Made by a program: the position numbers and the translations under genes | Assembly (NCBI GenBank): GCA_944989445.1 | Contig: CALYLW010000053.1 | Span: 124,001 to 188,000, forward strand | Direction: 5' to 3' | Origin: Ampullaceana balthica | Lineage: Eukaryota > Mollusca > Gastropoda > Lymnaeidae | Length of the DNA: 64,000 nt | Shown: one piece after another, positions 1-14,500 of the stretch | Layout: each line of letters starts with the position of its first letter | Position numbering within the stretch: position 1 is the stretch's first letter | The notes under the pieces: model-generated | The model's database searches: none | Told to the model about the DNA's origin: nothing | The model's input: the letters and a program-made list of their open reading frames with translations, nothing else

Positions 1-19
1 ATGCATGTTAACTAAAATG

Positions 20-520
20 TAGGGCTGTTATCGATTAATTTAAATTTAATCGTTAACTTTTGAAAAATTATCGATTAATTAATCGATAATTTCGATTAAA
101 GCCAAAAATTTGATCCTTTAAAAGAGAATTGTTTATGGCAGTGAACACAGTAAACTTTTTCACCATCTTCGACTTTGCCATCCGCAGTTAGCTTAAAAAC
201 AAAATTTTTGCTAAACTTTCTAGTTATATGTTTAAATCTAACTGCGCTGATACTGTCAGCCATTTTTTAGTTGACGTCTGCGGGTCCACATAAAGTAATG
301 AAATAAATTATAATATTACGCTGGAGAAGTTTGTACGTAAAAAAATATATAAATTATTATTAATTATTAATAATTAATTAATTATTTATTAATAAAATTT
401 TTAAAATATTATAAATATTTTCTTTAATTTTAATCTAATTTTTATCGATTAAAATAATTTTAATCGATACAAAATGTTAACAATTAATCGAGAAATTAAT
501 CGTTAATTTCCGTAGCCCTA
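20..520. mobile_element. hAT-like non-autonomous element, 501 bp
   Basis: Ends TAGGGCTG and CGTAGCCCTA, with clusters of ATCGATTAA-type sequence at both ends, flanked by the perfect 8-bp duplication CTAAAATG (12-19 and 521-528). The interior is AT-rich with no coding sequence. Confidence 0.85.
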
Positions 521-776
521 CTAAAATGTCCTATTTCTGTCATTGACCATCTTCAGGTATTTCTCTAGACCTTTTATATTGCCTGACAGAACATCAGAAC
601 AGAACCAAGGCAGCATCGAACAATTTTATCATTCCGTATTCTAGAGCAAACATACGAATTCTCAGTCTTCCTATCTGGAATTTGGGGGTGGAATGGGTTC
701 CCTGATCAAACCTGGTAAAACAACGCACTATCAACATTTTAAAACTCTAATAAAATGCAAGACTAGAAATAAACTA

Positions 777-2306
777 CAGTCGAACCCACTTACCTCGAGC
801 TCGGTTAGCTCGAACACCCCACTAACTCAACGTTTTTTATTGGAACTGCCAAATTCTCTCTTTGTTTTAGCATTTTCTCATCGGCTAATTCGATTTTTCT
901 AAGTCGCCGAAACCTAATACCTCGAGCACAAAAGAGGGCCAAATTTGCAACTTAACGTCGGTTAGCTCGATCCTCGTCTGTTGGCCTAGCAATGCACTTT
1001 GGCATTTTTAGTTCAAAACAGTGTTGACCTCTCGCTTTCTTCGAGACTTCCGGCTATTGTGTGATTCTACGAGATTTCAATAAAAATTACCGGATGTTAT
1101 TATCTTCTTCTTTCACTTTCGATCCATGTGTGAATTAGATGTATTCACCCGAGGTGCCCGTAAATCGCACGTCTTTAATCCGTCATTATTTCGCAGTGCC
1201 TGTTATATTATTATTAAACTTAATTCATTTTCTGATGCATTAATCATTTTATTTTTTAAGATAAACGAATATCTTTAGAAATGAAAATAAAGGTTTGTAT
1301 CGAGAATCGACGGTGGTTTTTATATAATTAAATAAAAAATTATTATTCTTTTAAAAGTTTGTTGTTGCTTTGTTACCAGTAAGATACGTGACTGTGACAC
1401 TAACACGCGCGTGACGATGAAATCAAATCATTTTCTTAATATTCCATTACATGTATATAATATTATTAACATACACGTCATCACTTTTGTAGGTCAAATT
1501 CTGATAAGAAATGATTTTTTAAAAAATTCGCTTAGACTCAGTTGCCGGCCGAGGTCTAACACACAGCCCACAGCGTGCTGTATTCAACGGTCAAGGCCGC
1601 AATAGTTTTATTTATATTACAAGATTGATTGACTGAGGAAATTCGAGAGCGTTCTTATAGTAACAGATATCCTGCACGTCAAAAACATTAAACTTAAAAT
1701 TACCATATTGATATGTTTATTTATTTTTTTTTATTCGCTGATTCTACGGGCAATGCAAACGCGATCGGCTGTGACACGGGCCATGGGACGACGCGAGGCG
1801 AAAACTTTGATCTTTTAACGCATGCGCAGACAATTATAAACTGGTAACTTTTTTATATTTTTATTAAATGGAATCGAAACATGACAGAGACGTAATCAAA
1901 GTCCTTTACTTCGGCATAAATATATATATATATGTATATATAAAAATTCCCGAATAGTCATAACTTTTCCCGACTTTCAAGGCCGAGAAATTTTTTGTAA
2001 GAATTCCCGACTTTTTCCTGTTTTTCCTGAGTGGGAACCATGGTTATATTTAAAATTTAAACGGTCCTTAAAAACGAATGGTCATTACAACCTTAGGAAA
2101 GAGTGAAGAAATATTAGGGTTCCGATACCATCCCGATTAATCGTCCCGTCACTAATTAACGCTAACTAATTAATCATGTACATAAAGAAATTTCAAGCAC
2201 ATGTTAATATTTTGCCGCCATATTGGTTTTCGTTTTAACTCGATCATCGGTTATCTCGACGCCATTTTTCATACCCCAACGCCGACGACTTAACTGGTTT
2301 CGACTG
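777..2306. mobile_element. pogo/Tigger-like non-autonomous element, about 1.5 kb
   Basis: Ends CAGTCGAAC and GGTTTCGACTG, each next to a TA dinucleotide, with subterminal TCGAG/CTCGA-rich motifs on both sides (TTAGCTCGA, TTATCTCGA). No transposase frame is visible. Family assignment rests on the ends only. It lies at the left margin of the PLD gene's intron. Confidence 0.5.
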
Positions 2307-2309
2307 TAT

Positions 2310-2364
2310 GGATAAGTGTAGGACGCAATAATCTTCAGTGTAGAAGGAGCATCTGTAATAGATA
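2310..2364 (+). repeat. Orphan SINE tail
   Basis: Carries GGACGCAATAATCTTC...GGAGCATCTGTAATAGAT, the 3' tail found on the full SINEs at 5843-6122 and 6418-6677. It abuts the pogo-like element on the left and the PLD donor at 2387 on the right. Confidence 0.7.
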
Positions 2365-2387
2365 TGATACGCTAAGAAATAACCCAC

Positions 2388-2501
2388 CTTGATATTCTCT
2401 CTACACTGAGACATGAGTTTCTGCTTGCTGTATATACTCTTGATGGTCAGGGCTGCCTCTATCTCTTTGTACAATAGAACAAACACTTTGACTCCTTTTT
2501 C
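2388..2501 (-). CDS. PLD1/2-like: PLD exon, block just before the first HKD motif
   Basis: 114 nt, 38 codons, phase 0. Acceptor TTTCAACAG before 2501, donor GTGGGT after 2388. It encodes [18 protein letters not shown]...YSK...CRENIK, matching G.(K/R)(V/I)F(I/V).LYKEVE.AL...S.Y.K..L....PNIKV. The next exon, which should carry the HPD and HxKxxxxD residues, is not in the window. An orphan SINE tail lies 24 bp beyond the donor. Confidence 0.94.
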
Positions 2502-5500
2502 CTGTTGAAATAGGCCACAAAGCAAGTACTTCAGGTCATTACTTATATCATTTATAAAAAAAAACCCAGCAAAGTCCACTGATGTCTAACATTGCAATCC
2601 TCCAGAGCTCACCTTTACCAACATGGAGCATTCAGGAACAGAACAAAGGTCCAAACATAAACATTTATTTTAACAGATTTTGGATAAGACCCAAAGAGTC
2701 TGATGTCAATAAAACCCCTAAACGAATAGAAGTAAATGTGAACAGATGTGGTAAGTCTTTAAAAAAAAGAACCTCTTGATCCCATACAACAGTATAATTA
2801 TTAAATTTTGTGACCCAAGCTGGATGTCTGTTGAAATGCAAGAGTCTTAAATTTAGACAATGCTATATGGGGCTGACCAACAGCATATTGCAAATGTACT
2901 AGCAGTGACTCTAATAGTGTTAGTTCAAGCCCCCACCACCAAACACCAGAATATATCATAAGTAAGTAGCATTAGCATGAAGGTGAACAGTGAGATAGAA
3001 AGGACACATTCAGTATGACTCATCCCGAATGAGCCATCACTAGGAATAACCAGAGAAAAGAGATGGATCACTTTATAACTGGGCCAGACATTGGACTCGG
3101 CTAGAACGTTACTCCCTTCCCCTCCACTGCTATAACAAATTGTTATACTGTGTCGACTTACAGCTTTTCTTTTGAGTATAACATCCAGCCTCCACTTGTC
3201 TCCATCAACCATTGGACGTTTTAAGTAGATCTCTGGACTGAGCCTAGTTGGGGGGAAAAAAAGCTGCAATTATAAAGTGTAGTGATGTCATAGCTTGAGG
3301 TTATTCCTGGCTTGTACTCTTATAGACTTCACATCACAAGCCCCTGTGTCCAGGGCATGGACTTTACATAAATAGGACTGAGCCTAGTTGGGGGAAATAA
3401 GCAGCAATTATAAAGTGTAGTGATTACATAAATAGGATTGAGATGTAGAGATTTGAAAGTCTTAGCCTGTAAAGCAAGGGCATCTATTTAGACAGCATAT
3501 ACACAAATATATAATAATGGCACAGACTGTACATTCCTAGCCTGTACACTGTATCTTGTACAAGGCTTGCAGATATTTAAATAATTAAGATGATCAAAGA
3601 TTGTACATTCATATCTTGTATGTCCAATATCTATGTACATAGCCTGTGCATAAAAAGGTTGGACTTTTCCATTGCTACGCCACACTTAAAAATTTGCACA
3701 TGATGTTTTGGGCCTCAGAAATGCATTTTTCACTTTGTTTTTTCTTACTTTAAATGAAATAATTTACTAACTAACTAATGAAAAAATTCAATGTGCCTTA
3801 AAATTACCACCAGTCTGTAATGTAAATTTCCTCTTTGGCTTTCTCAAGAGCATCTGCGACTGCCTCAAAGTAACTTCTACCGTCAACAAACCTGTGAGAG
3901 GAGTCAATAATAATAAGTCACTTTAAGATTTTTTTCATCTAAATAGGTAAAGGATGTAAAGCATTTATACCTTAAATCATTAAGAAACAGACCAGAAAAA
4001 TGTAACCTGAATCGGTTCAGTGAAGCTGAAAGACAAGAATCAATAAAACTACTCCAAGACAACCACTTCAATCATTTTATCATGGGATGTCAACATTTAC
4101 AATCTAATGGAGAAGAAAAACTTGGCAAAAACTAAATTAGCAATGAGATCACATTGAATCATAATTCTGGGTTCATTTCCTTCTAGCAAATATAAAATTA
4201 ATGAATTTAGGATCACAACTTATCTGTGCTTTATGAATTACAACTTACCATCAAATATACAAATTGATGTAAACTTATGATCTGGCACACATGCTTCTTG
4301 TCAATTTACATTTTAACATACATGTTTCACATCAGTTCAAACATACATGTTTCACATCAGCTCAAACATACATGTTACACATCAGCTCAAACATACATGT
4401 TACACATCAGCTCACCATCAAACATACATGTTACACATCAGCTCAAACATACATGTTACACATCAGCTCACCATCAAACATACATGTTACACATCAGCTC
4501 AAACATACATGTTTCACATCAGCTCACCATCAAACATACATGTTTGACAGCGGCTTACTATCCAACTTATGTCATTTATGTCAACTTAACATCTAGCATC
4601 TGTTGTTTTTTTGTCAGTTTACATTTTTTGGGTGTTTTTATAACATTTCTATCTGGCATGTGTGAGTATGTCAACTTGCATCTGAAACGTGTTTTAAGTC
4701 AGCTCACCCTCTAGCACATATGCTTTAAGTCAGCTTACCATTTGACATAAGTGTTTTAAGTGAACTTTCCATCTGACCAGGGCCGTCTTAACGCATAGGC
4801 CAGTTGGGCATTTGCCTGAGGGGCCCCCATGGGAATATGTTTATTTATATATATTATGTATATTGATTTTTTTATTCCTGCGGAGAAGGAGCCCAACACT
4901 ATTTCTTTGTCCTGGGGGCCCAAACTGGTGTAAAGACGGCTCTGCATCTGAAACATGTGTTTTAAGTCAGCTTACCATCTAACATATGAGTTTTGAGTTA
5001 CCATACCATCTGACATGTGTTAAATCAGCTTACCATCTAGCATATGTGTTTTCCCTGGCTGGAGCAAATGAACCAAATCTGTTTCTCTGAATGTAGTCAT
5101 TGGCCTGCATGGTGGCCACGTGTTGTATCTGCTCTGCCCACTCCCTGGCCTGGCGATTGGTCCAACATTTGATCAGCAGCTTTCTAGGGAATTCATCAAC
5201 AAATTAAAAATAGAATCCCTTGTCATTAAATAAGATTCCATAAAGGAGATGTCTTGTCTTATCTGTTACAGACACTCATTCTATACAGAAGATTATTGCA
5301 TCCTACACTGATCCATGGTTTGTGCTTAGTCTTGAATTTTTATTGGAGCTTTAAATGTTGATAAAGTGTTGGTTTTCCTGATTTCTTCAGGCAACCCATT
5401 TCACGTCCGATTCCAGGCAGGAAGAACAAGAATTTGTATGTGTTTGTTCAAGTATACTGAATAAGATAAGTGTTTGTATCCCTAATGTCTATCTGAGGGT

Positions 5501-8500
5501 TGTATTAAGTTATCTTTGTGTTTTATTTCCAATTTAGAACTAATTGCCTTATGTGTTATTACTACTTTGCTCTTTTTTCTTCTATCCTCTAGTGTTTTCA
5601 AGGTTTAATGATTTAAACTAATGGTTTTATTCTTGTCAGTTTTTAATATTCTCCAGCAATGAATCTGGTAGCTCTTTTTTGAATTTGTTCTAGTTTATCA
5701 ATGTTTTCTTTGGTGGATGGGTCCCATACAGAAGATGCATATTCTAGTTCAGGTCTCACCAAAGTGAGGTAGCATTTTAGTTTTGTATTCTTATTACATC
5801 TGTAAAAGTTTATCATTATAAAGCCAAAGGTTTTGTTAGTTCTCTTATCTTATCTATACAGACGCTCCTTCTATGCAGAAGATAATTGCGTCCACAGACC
5901 ATGACAGATGTTCTGTTGGCCAGTGATGCAGCGTTCACAGGCCACGGCTTTGTGGGTTCCACGCATTACCCAGCCGCCTAACTAGTGTTAGGTACCCATT
6001 CGGAGCTGGGTGACTTAGGGACGCCCAAGACCCCGGGAACAAATCCTTGCTTTCACATGGATTCGAACCCGTGACCATCGGTACGCCAGTCGAGCGCGCT
6101 GCCACTCAACCACCGCGCCCCTCGATTTTTTAATTACTTCATTGACATTGGGATTCCATGATAATTTCTCATTTACTATTACTCCTAGGTATTTTGAATC
6201 TTTAGTTTGGATTAGTTGTTTTCCATGAATAAAATATTTTGAATTTATTTGTTTCTTTTTCTTTGTTACTCTTAACAGTTGACACTTTTCTGGGTGGAAA
6301 GACATACTCCAATTAGTTTCAAATTTTATTAATTCATCGAGGTCTTTTTGTAAGATTTTGCTATCTTGTTCTGATTTAATTGTTCCATAGATTATACAAT
6401 CATTATAGATCATACAATCATACAGAAGATTATTGCATCCTATTTTCTGCTAAGAACATATTGGCAAGTGACGCAACGTTCACAGCCCACGGCTATGAGG
6501 GACCACGCTATTCCCAGCCGCCTTTGTTTCCCTAACTAGTGTCAGGTACCCATTCTGAGCTAGGGGAACTTAGGGACACACTTGGCCCCTGGGACAAATC
6601 TCTGCCCGCATGGAGATTCGAACCCGTGACCCTGGGTACGCCAGCCGAGCGCACATGCCGCTCGAACACCGTGCCCCTTCATATCTTGTTTCTAGACTTA
6701 AATAATTCAACACTATAATTAGCTCAATGAAATACAAGACAGATAAAAAGCTTTATCGCAGTCCTGTTCTATAAGATATATTAGCTCAATGAAATACAAG
6801 ACAGATAAAAAGCTTTATCGCAGTCCTGTTCTATAAGATGTATTAGCTCAATGAAATACAAGACAGATAAAAAGCTTTATCGCAGTCCTGTTCTATAAGA
6901 TGTATTAGCTCAATGAAATACAAGACAGATAAAAAGCTTTATCGCAGTCCTGTTCTATAAGATATATTAGCTCAATGAAATACAAGACAGATAAAAAGCT
7001 TTATTGCAGTCCTGTTCTATAAGATATATTAGCTCAATGAGCATGCTGTTACTTTCTTTTCAAAATTTCTTATCACCTGTAATTAAGTTAAATAGAATCA
7101 CTACTTGAAATGGCGGTGTCTTACCTACTAAAGTTTTCAATCAGAACGCCATGACTAGCACCTGTAAGGTAAAGTCCACACTTGACTGAGAATGCTGAAT
7201 CCATGAGCAACACGTCACTGATGAACCCATCTTCTGGTCTTATGTACATAATAAAATTGTCTTTCACAACTAGCCACCTGTAATGTTATGTACATGTTAA
7301 AATGTTTTTTCAGTAGCAAAGTAGACTAACTTAAAAGATACTTCCCATCATTGAAATAAAATATGTTAAGAATGAACCAACAAATCTGGAGAAGTGATGT
7401 AAAGTTTATCAGTAAACAGAAGTCCTTTTGGCTATTGTTTACATTTTCAGGTGATCAGGACATCAATAGACAATTGTATTTATTTTTCTAAAATTTGATT
7501 TCATCATATGGGTGAAATGATAAAAACCATGGCCGCAGGACAGAACATGCCTTCAAGTGATACTTAACTCAGAAAGGCTGGCAGTGACTCATCTAGAAAT
7601 AGACCTGGACCATTTATTTAGCCAAAAACTTGCCAAAGGCCATGGAAATATCTTATCTATTACAGACGCTCCTTCTATACAGAAGATTATTGCATCCTAG
7701 GCTTTAATATTGAAAATGGTCTTGCCATTTTTTTCTTCGTGTTTTTAGCACAAAAAATAAGACAATGAATATGGATAGAATTAGACATTTTTAAAACCAT
7801 TGTCTGAAAACCAAACCCCGTCGGAAAAAAGTGAACTGTCCGCCAAATATCTGAGGGTTAGTAAATCAGACCACTGAGTTCCAATATCTGAGGTTTAGTG
7901 AATCAGACCACAGAGGGCCAATATCCGAGGGTTAGTGAATCAGACCACAGAGGGCCAATATCGGAGGGTTAGTAAATCAGACCACAGAGCACCCCGAATT
8001 TTACTAATCCAAGGAATCCAACCTTTTATTCCAAGTCCCAGCAAAGTGTAAGTTCTGCAGACATCCACAACACTGTATGTTGATCCTCCTACCCCCGGAG
8101 CACTTTTCTATGAGGCCTTCCTTGGACTTGACTCCCAGTTTGTTCACAAAGGACATGTGGCTCACCTCAAAGAACTTGAGCTGATCAATAGGAAATTGAT
8201 AGATCATAGTAAACTAACTAACTAACTTTTATTTTTAATACTTCTACCTGCCATTACTTACTGCTTATGGAGTCATAAATTGGTATCTACACCTAGGGCA
8301 GATCATAGCTAGAGAAATGTATATAACCAGAACAACTTTCTGGATAATGAAAGTAATGATAGAAAGTATGAACTATGCATACTTTATAAACATCATACAA
8401 AAATTTATCTATCTTAATGTGCTTTCAGTGCTAAATTTCATTGCAATGAAAAGGTCTGTACCAAATAGGGTGATGAAACCAGGGACAAGTGCGTGACAAG

Positions 8501-11500
8501 TAAAAAAAAATAATTCTTCTTTAACATTTAAACTTTTGTAGCTTTTTGCTTTTTTTCTCTGTAAAAAATATGCTGAAAATTGTTATTTAAGAGGTTTTAT
8601 TCTTCACCAAATGAGTAAAATCAGATGGTAACTAAGTTTAGAAATGTCTTTGACTGTTCTATGATGTCCTCTTGATGTTTCCTTGCCTTGGAAAGAAACA
8701 ACTACTCATCATAACATGTATTTCAGAGATTTGAAATTTTACTTGACTGTTATGAGCCCCAGTAGTCAAGTATTTAACTAGTAAATAAAGTAATGGGGGT
8801 GAGACTGCAATCAGGCTTTTAAATAGGTAAATGTATAACATAAAAACAGGGTATTAGTAGGCCTGACAGAACGTAACACAACAGCGAACGCTGTTCTGTT
8901 ACGTTCTGTCAGGCTTACTAATATCCTGTTTTTATGTTATACATTTACCTATTTAACTAGTAGTTCATTAAATACTTCACACAAATGTCAATTTACCGTT
9001 TCTGGGTGATTCCTGTAGGACTTGCATGTCAACAAGTTCTCAAGGTATTCTTTTAGTTGTTTCTAAGGATAGAATTTAACAAAGAATTCAAATGAAAATT
9101 TGATATCTGTAGGTAAAAGAATCAGCTGTAGAATGAAATAATTATGAGATTCAATTAAACAATATTTATAGAAATCTGTAACTTAAAGATTCAATGTACT
9201 ATCATGGTACATATAATGATAGATAAATATATTTATTAAAAATATGGTTTTCCTGCGTGCATCATAAACATTTTCAAAAAATCATAGCTCAGATTCTAAT
9301 AAGATTTAATAGTTTGTAAAATCATAAATTTCTGACATATTAGGGGGCCATTTAAATTTGCCTGTACAATGAAATTTTTTTTTATACACCGCTCTCCCTG
9401 TTGCAACTTGTGCTCTCTTTGACCCCCTCCCATCTACATATATATACATAACAAATTAGATTCTCTACCCAAACACTTTAATAAAAAATTCATATTCAAT
9501 AGAAAATTTTGGAGGATCGTAAAACTACCAATCAACTGCATTATTGCTGTCAACATAACAGAGAGAGAGAGAGAGAGAGAGTGCATCTCTCTCTTCTCTG
9601 TAATCCAGAGAAAGAAAATGGTGAAAGCTCAAAGCAGGAATTAGGTATCAAGTCTTCCAAATTTACTTGGCATGCCTAAAATCTGTGCACACGCCTGAAA
9701 TGTGTGAGCACAGCTGCTTTTCCCCATCAGCTTATCCTTTCATCCTTCCTCCCCCTTTGTTCCTTGTCCCTCTCTTTCTAAATTTAAAGAGGGAGGTTCT
9801 GGCTTGTTACCTAACTTCACATCTGATCCATATTCTATGTTTAAACAAGGGCAAGTAGTGCAAACGTGTGAATAATTCTCTCAAGACTTAACCTACCATA
9901 GGAAAGTAGTTATTATTGTGCTGAAATTTAATGTGTGTAACTTCTGGCTAAGTGTGTAATTGTTACAGATGCTAAAAAATAAATTCATGCATTCATTGAT
10001 GCAACCCTTCAACATAAGCTAAATCTGCTAAAGCTAACGACCTCTTACCACCTATAGTGCATACATAATACATGGATGGTCCCTTCCTTATTTGGTGTAG
10101 AGGATTTCATTTACTAAAAAACAAAGCCTTACAATTCATATTTCTCATTTGATGTAGAGGCATTCACTCAATACAACTAAACCTACCATCCTGATTTCTA
10201 GTTTATCTTCTGCAACCAAAGCCTCTGGTCTTTTGGGAAGCCTGACTGTCTTTTGTTGCCTGTCTCTTTGACGCTTCTTATGTCCCTTGATATCTTTCAT
10301 AATTGTGGCCCTTCTTTGATGATAACTAGCAAAATAATTGATTAATAAAAAAAAACAGTATGAAATTATCTTTTTTACAAACAAGGAAAGTGTAAAAAAA
10401 AATCCCAATACTTCTGCTGTTACAGTTGCGTAGATAGAACTTTTGCCGCCCGGGGCGGTCTTCAAGGTGCCGCCCTTTTTAGAGGCCATCCATAAATGAC
10501 GTCACACACATGGGGGGGGGTTCACACATTTGTGGCGATGTGTGACGAGGGGGGATGTGTGTTTAATAAATGTGACGTCACATCAAAACGCGCAACTTTA
10601 AATGAAAGTTTCACTTGATTATTTGAATACTGTCACTTAAATTAATGGCGTTTTACTTGGCTTCACGCGGGTTACAATATTATAGTGCAGCCCTACAGTA
10701 AAAACATACTTAACTGACAAATTAAACAACCCGTTAAAACAAAGTTTTTGACTATAAATCCCTTATATATGAGACATAACTAAAAGTATTGATTATGTTC
10801 AATATTATACGCACTGCGCGACAAACTAGCATAAACATTTACAGATCGATAATATATTATCGATTATATATTATATATATATAAATTATTATTATTATAT
10901 ATAATATTAAAAGGTTGTTCAAATTAATACGCATCGCACCGCGCGATAGGAAAATATTAAAAAGGCTGTTCAATATAATACGCACCGGAAAACTTACATA
11001 TTACATAGAGATACATAGAGATAAACTAAAAATTCATTAATTTAATTACGGTACATTCGATCGATCTGAAATTTCGATATAATGCATTGTTAGTTATCAA
11101 AAGTCTATTTGCAAAATTTCAGCTCGATAGCATCACGGGAATTGGGTAATTTTTTCCTTTTTCCCCCCGTGGAACCACGACTGACAGAGATCACGTCAGA
11201 CAGACAAGACGGTGAAGTTAATATGAGGGATTTGAAAATTGAATTAAAACATGTTCATTTTCAAATAGAAAATACGGCTTTGGGAGGGGGCGCTAAGCTT
11301 TGTGACGTCATATTGAAAAAAGGGGTCTAAGTTTTTATGACGACGTGTGACGAGGGAGGAGGGAGTGAAAAATCAGCCAAAATAGCGTGATGTCATTTAT
11401 GCGTGGCCCCTTAAGTCAATCATATGATTGATTTTTAAAAATTAATAAACATGAATAAATAATTGTAATTGAAGCGAAGTAAATGTCGGAAACATTTTTA

Positions 11501-14500
11501 CCATTGCATGCCATATTTATGTAAACAGCAATAAAAGAGGCCGCATAAAATGATATACATATAAATACACATTTATAAAAATACAAGATACTTTTTATTA
11601 AAGGCCATAAGAAAGTTACTGAGGTCGTTGCCAAACCCCCACACCCCAAGAGACAAAAATATTCCGAATTTACACCCAAAAACATTACCAATTAATATGC
11701 TTTTATTTGGTATATATAGATAAATGATTTTTTTACAAACATAGAAATTGTATATATTAGTATGTAAACAAGTTTCTATATTTACATTACTAATTTTCAT
11801 AGTAGGAAATTCGTGTATTATGCTATCAAAATTTCAAATTATTTGTAATATCTTGTTCTATGGACAATACTGCAAGATTGTGTAGTCTTAAATTCCTAAT
11901 TGTGGAACGAAGATAATTTTTTTAATCAATTTCAGTTTGGAGAAGCTCCTTTCACAACAAGCGACACTGATAGCAATTGTTAAAAAATTCATAGCAAAAT
12001 TACAATGTTTGGTACAGAATTTCCAATCTATTCTGTTGAATAAATTTTAATAGATCAAGGGGTCTTTCCCCCGTTTTCTAACGACAACGTAATGCCTCTT
12101 CTTGTAGTGTAAGCACAGCCATAAAAACCTGGATCCTATTTTCTTTCAATATTGAAAATTTCTTTATCAATGTCAAAACAGTAATTTATTTGATTATCAA
12201 ATTCTTCATTTAGTAGGTTACATGGTATAATATGGTACACGAATATTTTTTTGCGCAAACACGTTAATTAAGACTCGAAATTAAGAATATTTTTGTTTCA
12301 CCTTGGTTTTTTCCCCCTTCAAAAGAAAAAGGGCGGTTGTCGGAAATGGCTTTACTTTTCAAATGCCCAGAAATGCCTCCCCCAAAGTGTGTGCCGCCCG
12401 GGGCGGACCACCCCCACCGCCCCCCCTAGCTACGCCACTGTGCTGTTAGTTAAATTTTTAGCTTCAAGCACAGCATAACTTATTTTTGCAGATGACAGTG
12501 ATAACCTTAATAATCCCCTAAAAACATTCTTGAAAATGACCAAAAATCTCTGAGTAACTTGATTTTGGATTAACAGTTCAGCTTTCATAGCAAATAAAAT
12601 GAATTAAATTTTTTCCCCCCAAATCATTATTTTAATTAAAAAATGCACCAAAATTCTTTTAAAAGTTCATTTTTGCTGGTATTTTAACATTTTCAAGTTA
12701 TAAGAGAAAGTATAATGTTGTGGGTGCAAAGTAAAGATATCTTAAATATTTCTTTTGGTGCTAAACAATTTGTTAAAGATTAAAATTTATTTACCGTTTC
12801 CGTAAGTAAATTGCCCATGATTTTAATAAAGACATAGCTTTTTTATCGTTTATTAAGGGTGAGCTTTGATTATGAATTCAATCGAACAGCAAGCTGTTGG
12901 AATTCAACCAAACAGCAAGCTGTTGGAATCCAAGCGAAGCCCTTTTAATTAAACAGATTTTAAATAATTTTTTTGTGCTAATATCTGATGTCAACAAAAA
13001 ATACGATATTGTAAAAAAATTTAAGCCCATTGTTCAATGGGAAATGGGTGAAAATTTAATTACAAAATGGGACCTGAAATTAACGGGTTAAGAGACATAT
13101 GGAGAGTGGTGTACAAGTTAAATAAAGCTGATTAATAATAAACAGAACTCACTCTTTGTTGGGCAGTGGAAGACGATATCTGGCCAGGAAGAATGCCAAA
13201 GAATCATGGAGCTGCCGGAAATGTTTGTATCTCCTGTAAATGACCCACTCGAAATCTCCATGCTTGACTGTGATGATGTACCTGAAACAAAGACGTGAAA
13301 TACTACAGGTATATGAAATATTACAGGCATATGATAAGTTGTCCAAGTTTGACTGTGATGATGTATCTGAAGCAAAGACGTGAAATACTACAGGCACATG
13401 AGAAGTCTTCCATGTTTGTCATCAATATACATAATTTGCAATCTCTGTCACGTCTGTGGTGTCTGTCCGTGACGCTACTAATTTTAGAAAGCAGCGCACC
13501 AAATTACTGCACCAATGCATCAAAAGGTGTGTAAATTAAAGATGCGCTGTAAAAAAATATTATATGAAGTCTTTGTTTTAGCTCATATTTTAATTTTGGA
13601 AAATGGGAACAATGTAAAAAGAGGATTTGATGATGGTTAATTATAAAATATAAAAAAACAAAGGGGGCGCCGTAGGCGCCCTACAACCCCTATTATAAAA
13701 TACTTTGTGTACATTTCAGAAAGTTTAATATTTCGTATTTATCAAACAAGGACAAATTAGTTGGGCTTTTGAAAAAGGTCGGCGCCGTAGGCGCCCTAAA
13801 AAAAGTGAATTTTTTTTCAAAATAAATAGATTTCAGATGAAAACTTTCGTCATTTTTGACGGGTGATACGATATTTTTTCATAATTCTGCACCATGTTAA
13901 AGCCAACGTTATTTCCCCGTGTGTTCTCATAGTGTTTAGTCTTTTTGAGCGTCATGTACATTGTCATATATGTCATAATATTTAGTGCCAGACTGTTACC
14001 AGCCCATTTCTCATTGTGATTGGAGAAGTACCGACACAAAAAATATAGACCTGGTCTAAATTAGTAATCAGATATCCCACCTTGTAGCATACAAGTGTAC
14101 AGTTGTAGAGCATAAGGAAAAATAATAATAAATTGGCCAAAATCTAAATTAATTTCAGCATTCTCATAGGCCTCAGTCAACTGCTGTTGGGAACTGGTTT
14201 TAAACCTCAGTCAACTACTGTTGGGAACTGGTTTTAAACAATCTTAGTTTTTAACAACTGTGCACTTAACAAAATGCGGGGTTCTCTTATTTCTACTGAC
14301 TCAGATGTTATTTTATGTCAGGCTCCAGAAAATCAATCCTCACAGGCAAACATATCAGATGGGGATTTATGTAACTTGATGTCTAAAAATAACTGGATCA
14401 ACTCCTCCACTGACAGCGTGAGTCACCTTACCACAAACTTTGCCTTTCTGGAATAAGATCAAGTCTGGTATCACTAAGTCAACAGTGTATAGACAGACAC

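Larger units (their letters stand above)
10423..12441. mobile_element. hAT element, 2,019 bp, non-autonomous, with nested MITE
   Basis: Ends CAGTTGCGTAGATAG and CTAGCTACGCCACTG with the subterminal GCCGCCCGGGGCGG on both sides; perfect 8-bp duplication TGCTGTTA (10415-10422 and 12442-12449). No intact transposase frame is visible; 11890-12290 may hold decayed coding sequence. Lies in the PLD intron upstream of the exon at 10187-10325. Confidence 0.93.

Noticed and set aside
2244..2387. Extension of the PLD frame beyond the donor at 2387
   Set aside because: The continuing frame runs into an orphan SINE tail and the end of a pogo-like element, while GTGGGT is a good donor exactly where homology stops.
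4277..4714. Plus-strand frames of 66-145 codons
   Set aside because: Translations of the donor-containing minisatellite.
6063..6120. A tRNA gene
   Set aside because: Box A and box B are present, but the cloverleaf is not closed and the sequence continues into a SINE body and tail shared with a second copy.
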